A DNA stretch of 22,355 nt from Thermoanaerobaculia bacterium (lineage in GTDB: Bacteria > Acidobacteriota > Thermoanaerobaculia > Gp7-AA8): the NCBI GenBank assembly GCA_023700825.1, contig JAMPYE010000009.1, positions 1-22,355 of the forward strand, read 5' to 3'. Of this stretch, positions 1 to 8,491 are shown in pieces. Made by a program: the position numbers and the translations under genes. Every line of letters begins with the position of its first letter. Position 1 is the first letter of the stretch. The notes under the pieces are model-generated. The model saw nothing but the letters and a program-made list of their open reading frames with translations, was not told the DNA's origin and made no database searches.

Positions 1-2157
1 CTCTGGGACGAAGTCGCCGGGTTTCAGTACGATTCGCTGCTCAGCCAGTCGACTATAAAGAGACCCGTGGATGTAGGAGTACACAACGAGGCTCTGCGCG
101 AGAAGAATGACGGTGACCAGCGAGCACAGATACTCCGCCGGCGAACCTCCAGGTCTACCCGTGAACTCAGCCGCAAGAAGAAGAGTGGCCGCTACGAGCC
201 CAATCCCGAAGATCACTCGCATCGCCGCGGTGAGCCTCGCGTTCTTCTGTGAGAAGGTCAGCGGCGAGTCCAAGCTCCGACTCCCACTCGCGTAATAGAA
301 GTTGTATCCTCTCAACTGTTCATTGGCAGAGCGACGTCCACATAGAGCGAACTCGCCCTCCGTGACCGGGAAGCGGGAGATCAGCCAGACGTCGGATCCG
401 TCCTGCCGGCGACCGTCCCAGACAAAACCAATTGAAACGTGAGCTCCGGCATCGAGCTCTCGCAACTCCTCATCCAGGAAGGGATACTGGCTGTCCGTCA
501 CCGATCGCCGAAAATCGCTGACACGGACGTATGGAATGAGAGACTCCTGGGCGGCATGATCTGGAATCAGGCCAAAAGTCGCATCCTCCAGAAAGGACCC
601 TTCCAGCGTCTGCTCGCCTACCCCGCATCGTGATCCCGCGAGCGAGTGTGGGCCCCCGGGAACCATCCCCTGCGCTGCCAGAAACACGACAGGCAGCAGA
701 ACTGCTGCCACACAAGTGAACGCCGCGATGCCGAAGGCGAGTCCTTCCAGCGCAACCCCGCTCGACTCGGATGTGCCGCGTCGTGATGGACGGAACAGCC
801 GGCCGATCGTCAAACGGCCGAGAGCGCGACCACCGGTGATGACCCAAAGGGCGCAGAACGGAATCGTCGTAGCGAATACCCGCATTCCGTCGGCATCGAT
901 CGGCGGCAACAAGGGCAACGATGCAAGAACGCCCACCATGGAAGCCGTCGAGAGCCCTGCGATATCCCGCAGCCGCTCAAAGGCGGCGTAGGCCGCTCCG
1001 AACAGCGCCAGCAACCAGAGCATTGCGTTCAGCGTTGACTGGGCACTCCCGGCACGAAGGAACGTGAAGGCTCCCCGAGCGGTTCTAAAGTAATCGAGGA
1101 AGGCACCGGCCATACCCCGGGCAAGAAGGGCGGGATTCGCCACGATCTTCTCGATCGCCAGGCCCATTACCTCGTTCTCGGCCACGTTTGGATGTTCCCT
1201 CACGAAGAGGTCCCAACCCTTGTTCCCGCTAGCGAGGCCGTAGAGGGTATACGAGTAGTTCGAGAAGGCCACGCCCCGCCCGGCCGACATTACTTTCACG
1301 AGTAGCAGGTTTATCCCGAAGCCGGAGCACACTACGAACGTCGCCAACGCGACGGTTCGCACGAAGGGGTGCCGCATTCGGAATTCGTAGCTTAGCCAGA
1401 TGATCAGCACCGGCAGCACCAGAAAGGCGCCGGCACGGGCGTTCAAACCGAGCGTCAGCAGACCTAGGCCGACCAGGGCGAGCCCGACCCGCCTCCCCAA
1501 CACTCCGGCCAGCAGGAAGAACAACGCGAGGTTTCCCAGCGCGAAGCCCAGCTGCTCGGTAAGCGTGGTGCCTGCGAAGCGCACATAGAACTTGAAAGCG
1601 AACAGCACGTACGCGGTCGCTCCTAACCCTCCGGCCCAGCGACTCAGGGTTCGAGCGACCATTAGAACGGCTACGCCGTTGAGCAAACACAGGAGCGCGA
1701 GTGCGCCCGTGAGACTCCCACCCGTCAATCGCAGCATGACGGAAAGGAACCCTGAAAACAGAGGTCTTCGTGCTCCCCAAATATTGAGGGACAGACCATG
1801 TACCAGGCGCGCCGCGTTCTCATAGTACGCCGATGCGTCTGACCACGGCAGAAGGCCACCAACCACGCTGCCGTCGTAGTGCGCGAACTGCCACTTGTAG
1901 AGCAAGGCTATTGCGAAAAGGGACAACACCGCGGTCGCCTGCAACGCCTCTCGCCCGAAGCCGTCACGGCGAAATAAAAGCGCAAGGACGAGCCCTATCG
2001 CGGCAAGAGTTCCCAGGCTGGCCTGCTGCACCACCGCGGTGAAGTATGGTGACGGCGGGATCACCAACAACAGCCCGAACACCAATGCGCCGGCTGCTAT
2101 CGGAAGCGACTCGCGGAGTTCAAGCCTCCAACGCGCAGGATCAGTCGGCGTATGCAT
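1..2157 (-). CDS. GT-C-like polytopic membrane protein, copy A (3' end outside window)
   Basis: The frame is open without a stop from the ATG at 2157 to the window edge (719 codons), so the gene is incomplete at its C-terminus. An in-frame stop lies just upstream, which fixes the start. It has a hydrophobic N-terminus, many membrane segments, and the motif WSDASAYY at W105 followed by WGARRPL. An acidic residue in the first loop near an aromatic pair is typical of GT-C glycosyltransferases (PMT/ArnT type), which use polyprenyl-phosphate sugars on the periplasmic side. It is a paralogue of the gene at 6289-8304: W105 sits at the same residue number, and both share a soluble C-terminal part with PYVRxSDFR and QYP. 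Copy A continues past the point where copy B ends, with a further hydrophobic stretch and at least 24 more residues. It overlaps the upstream methyltransferase by 17 bp. Glycosyltransferase activity is inferred; a polymerase or ligase role is possible. Confidence 0.82.
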   Translation of the reverse strand, partial: MHTPTDPARWRLELRESLPIAAGALVFGLLLVIPPSPYFTAVVQQASLGTLAAIGLVLALLFRRDGFGREALQATAVLSLFAIALLYKWQFAHYDGSVVGGLLPWSDASAYYENAARLVHGLSLNIWGARRPLFSGFLSVMLRLTGGSLTGALALLCLLNGVAVLMVARTLSRWAGGLGATAYVLFAFKFYVRFAGTTLTEQLGFALGNLALFFLLAGVLGRRVGLALVGLGLLTLGLNARAGAFLVLPVLIIWLSYEFRMRHPFVRTVALATFVVCSGFGINLLLVKVMSAGRGVAFSNYSYTLYGLASGNKGWDLFVREHPNVAENEVMGLAIEKIVANPALLARGMAGAFLDYFRTARGAFTFLRAGSAQSTLNAMLWLLALFGAAYAAFERLRDIAGLSTASMVGVLASLPLLPPIDADGMRVFATTIPFCALWVITGGRALGRLTIGRLFRPSRRGTSESSGVALEGLAFGIAAFTCVAAVLLPVVFLAAQGMVPGGPHSLAGSRCGVGEQTLEGSFLEDATFGLIPDHAAQESLIPYVRVSDFRRSVTDSQYPFLDEELRELDAGAHVSIGFVWDGRRQDGSDVWLISRFPVTEGEFALCGRRSANEQLRGYNFYYASGSRSLDSPLTFSQKNARLTAAMRVIFGIGLVAATLLLAAEFTGRPGGSPAEYLCSLVTVILLAQSLVVYSYIHGSLYSRLAEQRIVLKPGDFVPE

Positions 2158-2929
2158 CGGCCCTTTTCACCATTACGACGTGTGCGAACATCGCCAGGTG
2201 CGACATCACCGGCGTCAACGCCGTTTCGAAACCCCGCACCGCCCGGTAGCTCCACGCCGGCATCAACTGACGCATCGATACCCCCCCGGAGAGCAAGTAC
2301 GCAAGCGGCATGAACGGAGTAATCCTCACAACGTGCCACTCCCGAAATTCCTGCTCGAACTGGATCCGGTCGCGTCCGAAAATGATCCACGGCAACGCTC
2401 CGTTGGCGCTCGAAAGCGGGCCGACCGATGCGAACTCCCACGAGTCTGCGGTCGGGTCGAACGGCTCGTGATGGAGTCGCGCGTATATAAACCTCGACCA
2501 GTCCGAAACCCAAGGCTCGATCATACTGACCACCCCGCCCGGTCGCACGACGCGCGTCACTTCCGTGAAGAACTGCCTGACTTCAGGGATGTGGTGGAGC
2601 ACATTCGTCATGGCGACTGCCTTGAGCGCCCCGTCCGTGAATGGCATTCGGCGGCCGTCAACGATCAATGACATTCCATCGAGATGGAACGTCTCCGTCG
2701 TGATTAGCCCAGGCAGCCGCTCGCGCAGGAACCCCGCTCCCGAACCGAGCTCGACCACCCCGCCTGGCCCGGAGGGGATCGACGCAACGATCCGACCGTA
2801 CCAGTCATCATAGATCTGCGAGAGAAACGTGTTCTCCCGGATCGCTCGGCGACGCAGCACCGTCGTCCGGGGATCATCGAGATCCACCCCTCGCAGATAG
2901 TCGATCTCCAGCCAATTCCGTAACAGCAT
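2141..2929 (-). CDS. Class I SAM-dependent methyltransferase (type 11)
   Basis: This is a 262-residue cytoplasmic methyltransferase. Motif I for SAM binding is VVELGSGAG (58-66), and the post-motif region TNVLHHIPEV (108-117) with VVRPGGVVSMIEP (127-139) is typical of the Methyltransf_11 fold. The substrate is unknown; a sugar of the surface glycan is likely from the context. The frame stays open upstream to an ATG at 3253, but that extension of 108 residues is low in hydrophobic residues, rich in Arg/Ser/Glu and resembles no domain. I therefore chose the ATG at 2929, where the family-like sequence begins. The ribosome site there is weak (AGGCAAG). The stop overlaps the start of the following membrane protein by 17 bp, suggesting translational coupling. 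Confidence 0.83.
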   Translation of the reverse strand: MLLRNWLEIDYLRGVDLDDPRTTVLRRRAIRENTFLSQIYDDWYGRIVASIPSGPGGVVELGSGAGFLRERLPGLITTETFHLDGMSLIVDGRRMPFTDGALKAVAMTNVLHHIPEVRQFFTEVTRVVRPGGVVSMIEPWVSDWSRFIYARLHHEPFDPTADSWEFASVGPLSSANGALPWIIFGRDRIQFEQEFREWHVVRITPFMPLAYLLSGGVSMRQLMPAWSYRAVRGFETALTPVMSHLAMFAHVVMVKRADAYAD

Positions 2930-3350
2930 CAGGTTTGACTTGCCTGGCGCGAGCGAACATTTCCGTCGCGGTTCGCGCCGAAACTTGCCCACCTGCCCCA
3001 CTCCTTCGCAGATGATATCAGGAGGCACATTTTCCCGACCATCGCCCGCTTCAAGACCAGTCGCTGCGCCTTCCCATTCCCTTTCAATCGGCGGCCGCGA
3101 TAGGTCCCGCAAGCTGCGTGAATTGACTCGCGATTCTGCGACGTTGCTGCGCGACTCGCGTCGCACCTGGCCGCAACAGTTGGGTTCGTGAGCTCCCTTC
3201 CAGAACGATTCGCCCGGAGGACAGCCATGCTCTCGTTCCGGCGAATCATGCATCTTCCAGAATGCACATAGCCTGTCCGCCTAATTCCGCGACGGATGCT
3301 CCGCGGAGTGTGGTCGCCGGATGCTTCAGATCGGACGCGCGGATCGCAGC
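2930..3350. other. Intergenic region, 421 bp
   Basis: This lies between the stop of the transglutaminase-like gene and the chosen start of the methyltransferase. Short open frames exist on both strands, but none resembles a known protein or has a convincing ribosome site. One of them is in frame with the methyltransferase and could be a real N-terminal extension, which I think unlikely. No clear promoter or terminator is visible. It may hold the 5' leader of the methyltransferase/GT-C pair. Confidence 0.5.
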
Positions 3351-6086
3351 TTACGGTGCGACCTCAACCGATTGCCTGACCTGGATGCACTCACCGGGCG
3401 TGGACGTGACCTCCAACTCGATCGACTGGGATCCGACACGCAGCGGTAGGCCGCAGATTTCCCCAGTCGCTTCATCGAGGGAAAGCCCATCCGGCAGAGA
3501 GATCGCGCTGAAGGACACTGTCTCGCGGTCCCAAAAAGCGATGTTATACGAGGACTTCTCGCTGGCCCGATTACGAAGGTCGCCGAGCGACCGAATGTAC
3601 TGCAAACGGTACTCGTAGGGCTCGCCTACGCGTCCCTGGGGCGGATGGCTGTAGATCATGGGCCGAGAAACTTCGACATAGTCTGACGGGCCGCTTGCGT
3701 TGCCCGCCGCGTCCAGCGCGACCACGCGGTAGAAGGCCCTGTTCGTGTTCGGCAGCGCCAGTTCCGTCCCGACGACGTCAAGACTGGTGCCTGTCGTCAA
3801 CGTAATGAAGTTCGCTGGGGTTCTTACAAGGCGCTTGTCTCCGTCACGAGCATGCGCTGCCTCATACTCCTGCATCGTCCGCACGAAGCCTCTTCCGTGG
3901 AACACCATGGATTTCGAATCGCTGGCAGTAAATCCTCGCTCATCGCTCCCGTAGACCTTGTACGCGAGAGGCTGCCGGCCATTCGCGTTTGGCTTCCACG
4001 ACAGGGTGTAACCTCCGCGCTCGTTTCGCGTCAAACGAAGATCCTGTGGCACCCCCGCCGCTCGACACCGAAACCGGAACACGGGGCTCCACGCACCCCA
4101 TACACCCGTCGAATCCAAGGCTCGAACGCGCCAGAAGTAGTCCGTGTCGGGGTTGAGAAGACCGGCGTAGGGAACCTCCCACCTCGACGCGTCTTTGGCT
4201 CGAATCGGTGACGCTTCTTCTCCGAAAACCCCGAGGACGGCACTCTTCCATCGAGACGTGAAGCCGGGTTGTGTGGGTCTGATCAGTCTTTCGAAATTGG
4301 AGGAGAGAGGCCACCGCATGTCGGAGTGTGCCGATAGCTCGAAGTGATATCCGGCGATGGCGTCGCCGTCCGGATCTGACGAGTCGGTCCAATCGAACTC
4401 GACCTTCGTTCCCTCGACGTCCGATCCGTCCGCTGGAGAGAGGGCCGCCACCGGTGGCCCCGGCGGATGCCAGCTCACTCGTTCCATCCACTCGTGCGTG
4501 ATCCGCACTCGACGTTCCCCATCGGTGTCGTCGGCGTACGAGACGCGATTCTCTCCGACAGTCAACTCAGGTAGCCCAAGCAACGACGTCTGGATGTCGG
4601 TTTCGAAGATCACGTCGCTGGCGACTGTTGATCCACGAAGAACCAGCTGCAGGAAGAACTCATACGTGGGCGCTCCACGCCGGGAGACAACATGATCGAG
4701 ACTGGCGCTCAACCGCCGAGGTCTTCCGTCAAAGGTCGCAGGTAACGGCGACCAGGTCTCGCCGTCCGTCGAGTAGCGCCACTCCGAGCCTCTTTGTCCA
4801 TCGCCGCTGATCGCGGAGGAAGCCCGGCCGCCGACGATCACGTAAGGGCTGCGAAACCGCCAGGTGACATAGGACTGACCACCCCACGACAGGGAACGAA
4901 TCTCTCCCGATCCGGTGTCGAAGACCACGTTCTTACTCGTCTCGACACCCTGCTGAGCGAGCGCGTCAGTCAGATCAGGTCGATACCGGAGCCGTCCGTT
5001 TCGCATATTGTCATATGCAGTCCTACCCCACCCAGCAAACAGGTCGCCCACCCCGTTGTCGACGGGTCGCCCGGCCACGGCTGCGAGCCCGTTCGTGTAC
5101 TGCTTGCCAACGTGATCCCACCGGAATTCGAGCGATTCTCCGGGCCGAAGCACGAGCATCATCGAGTGGTTGGTAGCGGGCGGAATGACGGTATCGCGTA
5201 CGCCGTCGTAACCATATAACGAGGCTGTTGACTCGTTTCGACTCCGGTCCTCGGGCGCATAGATTCCGTAGGTGTGCGTGCGCTTGATCAGATCGTGGTC
5301 GCGAGTGATGGCCTCTTCTGAAGCGATCGTTTCGTTGTCGCGCTCCAGGCAGATCACGTGCAAGTCGCCATCCATCATGTGGTAGGCATCGTCGTAAAAC
5401 ACCTCGCCAACGACGTGACCGACAGGGTGGCCGCGGCGGATGCGGAACCCGGCCGATTGCCAGAGAGCGTCCAACACCGACGTCTGGTCTCCACACAGGG
5501 TGTAACCGTAGACATTGAGCATCTTCACCGCGTCCACTACCTCCGCATCCCAGGTGGTCGCATGGAAGCGATGCCGACGGGCGAACTCCCAAATCGCGCG
5601 CGCCCGGTCCCTCGGCTCCGTCCATCCTCGAGTCGCTTCGGCGACGATGCTCTCGAGATTCCGCCAATCCCCCCGGCCATTTACGATCAGCCTTGGATTT
5701 CGAACGTCGGCGCGCCCGACGTTTTCGATGAGCAGCGACCGGTTGGGCTGCCACCCCTGAACGAACGCGGCGTGGCCTACCGGCATGCGAGTCATCACTC
5801 CGTCGACATTCCCACGAAACGAGATGACGTAGTCGTGACTCCTGCCGCCCACCGCCTCCTGGTGGGATTGTCGCCGATCGCTGCGCAGGTCCCGGTATTT
5901 GGCTTTCGGCGGCCCGATCGTCGACGCCGCCATGGATCCCGCGAGCGCAACGACCAACAGAATGGTTCCAGCGGGTATGCGCAGCGCTGGCAACGCCAGG
6001 AGTTCTCGCGGTGATCGACCGGTGCGAGAAGGTCGTCTCCGCCCGGAGGCTACTTGCGCGCTGGGGGTTCTTGTGTCGTCGAGCAT
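3351..6086 (-). CDS. Membrane-anchored transglutaminase-like protein with FN3 and putative Ig domains
   Basis: This is a 911-residue protein. A basic N-terminus and one hydrophobic segment (about 37-56) form a signal anchor, so the bulk should be periplasmic or outside. Residues 150-250 look like a transglutaminase-like (papain-fold) core with candidate Cys198 (LCGDQTS), His224 (HVVGEVF) and Asp239 (HMMDGD). Two fibronectin type III-like domains follow (about 544-676 with FWRVRALDSTG, and 677-808 with FYRVVALDAAGN). The C-terminal part (809-896) carries LPDGLSLDEATGEICGLP, the signature of the putative Ig (He_PIG) family. Residues 260-540 are beta-rich by eye and unassigned. Such cores act as cross-linkers, peptidases or ligases; the substrate here is unknown. 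Its place between two GT-C genes suggests processing or attachment of the exported glycan or a partner protein. The ATG at 6086 has no strong ribosome site. Confidence 0.78.
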   Translation of the reverse strand: MLDDTRTPSAQVASGRRRPSRTGRSPRELLALPALRIPAGTILLVVALAGSMAASTIGPPKAKYRDLRSDRRQSHQEAVGGRSHDYVISFRGNVDGVMTRMPVGHAAFVQGWQPNRSLLIENVGRADVRNPRLIVNGRGDWRNLESIVAEATRGWTEPRDRARAIWEFARRHRFHATTWDAEVVDAVKMLNVYGYTLCGDQTSVLDALWQSAGFRIRRGHPVGHVVGEVFYDDAYHMMDGDLHVICLERDNETIASEEAITRDHDLIKRTHTYGIYAPEDRSRNESTASLYGYDGVRDTVIPPATNHSMMLVLRPGESLEFRWDHVGKQYTNGLAAVAGRPVDNGVGDLFAGWGRTAYDNMRNGRLRYRPDLTDALAQQGVETSKNVVFDTGSGEIRSLSWGGQSYVTWRFRSPYVIVGGRASSAISGDGQRGSEWRYSTDGETWSPLPATFDGRPRRLSASLDHVVSRRGAPTYEFFLQLVLRGSTVASDVIFETDIQTSLLGLPELTVGENRVSYADDTDGERRVRITHEWMERVSWHPPGPPVAALSPADGSDVEGTKVEFDWTDSSDPDGDAIAGYHFELSAHSDMRWPLSSNFERLIRPTQPGFTSRWKSAVLGVFGEEASPIRAKDASRWEVPYAGLLNPDTDYFWRVRALDSTGVWGAWSPVFRFRCRAAGVPQDLRLTRNERGGYTLSWKPNANGRQPLAYKVYGSDERGFTASDSKSMVFHGRGFVRTMQEYEAAHARDGDKRLVRTPANFITLTTGTSLDVVGTELALPNTNRAFYRVVALDAAGNASGPSDYVEVSRPMIYSHPPQGRVGEPYEYRLQYIRSLGDLRNRASEKSSYNIAFWDRETVSFSAISLPDGLSLDEATGEICGLPLRVGSQSIELEVTSTPGECIQVRQSVEVAP

Positions 6087-6288
6087 TGCAATAAGTGGTT
6101 ATGGATGACTCTCGCTTCGATACGGAGCTCCGCACCAAGCGACTCGCGGCTCACGGCTCACCGAAAGTGCACCACACGACTTGACCCGTACAAAGAGATC
6201 GGCCCCCGCTCGATCACGATGACGTCTACTTGTCGACAGACTACGAAGGGGCCTCACGATCGAGTTCTCAGCGTAACCGATGGCTCGA

Positions 6289-8304
6289 TCACGGCACAAC
6301 CCTCGATCTCGCGCGTCCGCCGACGAGGATCACCACGGCTGCCAGGAACACGAAGCCATACGCAATCCTCACTCCCGTCATCAACGCGGGATATCTCTGC
6401 GAAAGGGTCAGTCGAGGCTTTCCCTCTGTCGACCGATCTGACTCATAGAACTGGTACCCCTGCAATGCCGGCTCACCCAGCGGACGTACACAGACGGTAG
6501 AGTACCCCTCGGGTACACACGAGCCGGACAGAAGCCAGACTGCATAACGGGCGCCGGAGTTGACCTCGTGCACCATTGCCAGGGATAGGTGAACACCAGC
6601 GGAGAGTCCGCGCAGACCCTCAACCAGCGGAGGATACTGACCGCTCTTCAGAGAATCACGAAAGTCACTCTCGCGAACATATGGCAGGTACGACTCTCGA
6701 GCGGCGTCGTCCGGAATGAGGATGATGCTCGCGCCCGACAGTGCGAGCCCTTGCAAGAGAGTCTCACCCTCGGCGCAGGCGAGTGCTGTCCGTTCCTCTG
6801 AATGCCCGTCCTCACGTTCCGCCGTCGCTCGCGCCAGGCCCGGCACGACCACCGCCAGAGCCACGACTGCAGCGGAAACCCAGATCACGGCTCTCTCGAA
6901 CGGCACTCTGGTGCCGGGATTCGCGTCGGACGTCGCGTAGGAGTTCGGTCGCTTCAGGAGTGAAGCGAGCCGCGACGCACCCGTGGCGATCCAGAGCGCA
7001 CTGAAAGGAATCGTCGCCGCGAAGACCCTCATGCCGTCCGAGTCGATCGGCGGCAGGAGCGGGAGAGACGCAGCCACACCGAGAAGCGAGGCCAGCGCGA
7101 GCCCGTCGGCTCCGCGCATGCGGCGAGTGACAGCTTGCCAGGCACCCAGCACGACCAGAATCCAGAGGCCCGCCGTCATCGCCACCTGGGATCTAGCCGC
7201 GTCGATGAACCCGAACGCCCCACGCCGCGGCGCCAGAAAATCGAGACAGGACGACAGCATCCCCTTCACGAAGAGCGCCGGATAGGACTTGATCTTCTCG
7301 ATCGCCAGAGGGAGCATCTCGCGATCCGTCACGCCCGGCTGGTCGATCGAGATCTGCTTCCAACTCTTGTTCCCGGCCGCGATCCCGTACAGCGTTTGCG
7401 GATAGTTCGAGAAGGCCGCTCCCGCGCCGCCCGACATCAGCCTGACGAACCCGAGATTCAGGCCGATGACCGCAACCACGATGATCGTAGAGATGGCGAC
7501 CGCCCGGGCGCGGGCGATCGTCTGCCTGAACTCGAGGCTCAACCAGACGACCAGCGCGGGCAGGACGAAGAACGCCCCCGCCCTCGCGTTCAGTGCCAGC
7601 GTAAGCAGCGCCAGCCCGAATGCCGCGGTGCGGAACCGCTTCGTCTCGACCCCGGCCAGCAAACAGAACAGTGCAAGGTTGCCCAGCAGGAATCCGAGTT
7701 GTTCGCTCAGGAGCGTGCCGGCAAATCGCGAGTAAAACTTCCAGCTCACGACGATGTAGATCACGGCTCCCGCCGTTCCGTACCGCCGGGCGATCGCTCG
7801 CGACACGACCAGCGCCGCGAAGGCGTTCAACACGAGTAGTACCACGAGCGCCCCCGAGAAACTGGCTCCGTTCAGCCGAAGCAGAGACGAGAAGAAGGCG
7901 GCAGACAGCGGCCGGCGCGCACCCCACTCCGACACCGGTACCCCGTCGAGCAGACGCAGCGTCTCATAGTAGTAGTTCGACGCGTCCTTCCACGGCACGA
8001 GCCCGCCGATCAGGTTGCCGGCGGTGGGCGCGAACTGCCACTTGTGAATCAGCGGGACCGTGAACAGCGCCAACACCGCGACCGCCTGGAGCGCCTCTCT
8101 CCCGGCGCCTCTGCCGCTGAACAGAATCGCCGAGACCGCGGCGATCGCAATTATCGCAAGGAGCCCCGGAGCTTGCGTTGCCTCGGTCACATATGGCGCG
8201 GGGGGGAACACCAGGAGCAGGGCGACAACCGCCACGCCGAGACAGATCTGGCCGGCCTCGACGAGTGCAGGTCTCGCCACCAAAGTTCCTTCCTGATTCG
8301 CCAT
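6289..8304 (-). CDS. GT-C-like polytopic membrane protein, copy B
   Basis: This is a complete 671-residue integral membrane protein with roughly a dozen hydrophobic segments and a soluble C-terminal part (about 500-630) before a last membrane helix. The first-loop motif WKDASNYYY (W105, D107) and WGARRPL (127-133) match copy A. LSEQLGFLLGN (199-209) and SNYPQTLYGIAAGNKSW (299-315) are also shared in form with copy A. The GT-C fold implies transfer of sugar from a polyprenyl-phosphate donor outside the cytoplasm; this is inferred from topology and the acidic loop motif. The start has a reasonable ribosome site (GAGG, 7 nt before the ATG). It stands 187 bp after the preceding methyltransferase and 202 bp before the transglutaminase-like gene, all on one strand. 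A distinct role such as polymerase cannot be excluded. Confidence 0.85.
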   Translation of the reverse strand: MANQEGTLVARPALVEAGQICLGVAVVALLLVFPPAPYVTEATQAPGLLAIIAIAAVSAILFSGRGAGREALQAVAVLALFTVPLIHKWQFAPTAGNLIGGLVPWKDASNYYYETLRLLDGVPVSEWGARRPLSAAFFSSLLRLNGASFSGALVVLLVLNAFAALVVSRAIARRYGTAGAVIYIVVSWKFYSRFAGTLLSEQLGFLLGNLALFCLLAGVETKRFRTAAFGLALLTLALNARAGAFFVLPALVVWLSLEFRQTIARARAVAISTIIVVAVIGLNLGFVRLMSGGAGAAFSNYPQTLYGIAAGNKSWKQISIDQPGVTDREMLPLAIEKIKSYPALFVKGMLSSCLDFLAPRRGAFGFIDAARSQVAMTAGLWILVVLGAWQAVTRRMRGADGLALASLLGVAASLPLLPPIDSDGMRVFAATIPFSALWIATGASRLASLLKRPNSYATSDANPGTRVPFERAVIWVSAAVVALAVVVPGLARATAEREDGHSEERTALACAEGETLLQGLALSGASIILIPDDAARESYLPYVRESDFRDSLKSGQYPPLVEGLRGLSAGVHLSLAMVHEVNSGARYAVWLLSGSCVPEGYSTVCVRPLGEPALQGYQFYESDRSTEGKPRLTLSQRYPALMTGVRIAYGFVFLAAVVILVGGRARSRVVP

Positions 8305-8491
8305 CCGTCGCCCTCACGAATACCATGGTCGCCACCACTCGAGCGAATCAGCGCCGCTCCCGGCGTCACACCGCGCCGGCCAGACTCGAACCGTAACGGA
8401 GCAAGGAACCAGCAGGTGTTGCGCACGGCGACGCGCGCAACGCGCCCCACCACCAAACGCTTCGCTACCCATCGGCCAAGGCTGCGACCCG

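Noticed and set aside
2930..3253. In-frame N-terminal extension of the type 11 methyltransferase from the ATG at 3253
   Set aside because: The extra 108 residues show no fold-like pattern and are unusually charged; the family-like sequence starts at 2929. Kept only as an alternative.
5023..6138. Minus-strand frame of 371 codons overlapping the transglutaminase-like gene
   Set aside because: It is Arg-rich, without hydrophobic pattern or motifs, and lies in a different frame of a protein with recognisable domains.
6258..6290. Perfect 7-bp inverted repeat (GATCGAG/CTCGATC) at the end of GT-C copy B
   Set aside because: The 19-nt loop and absence of a following T-run make a terminator unlikely; probably chance.
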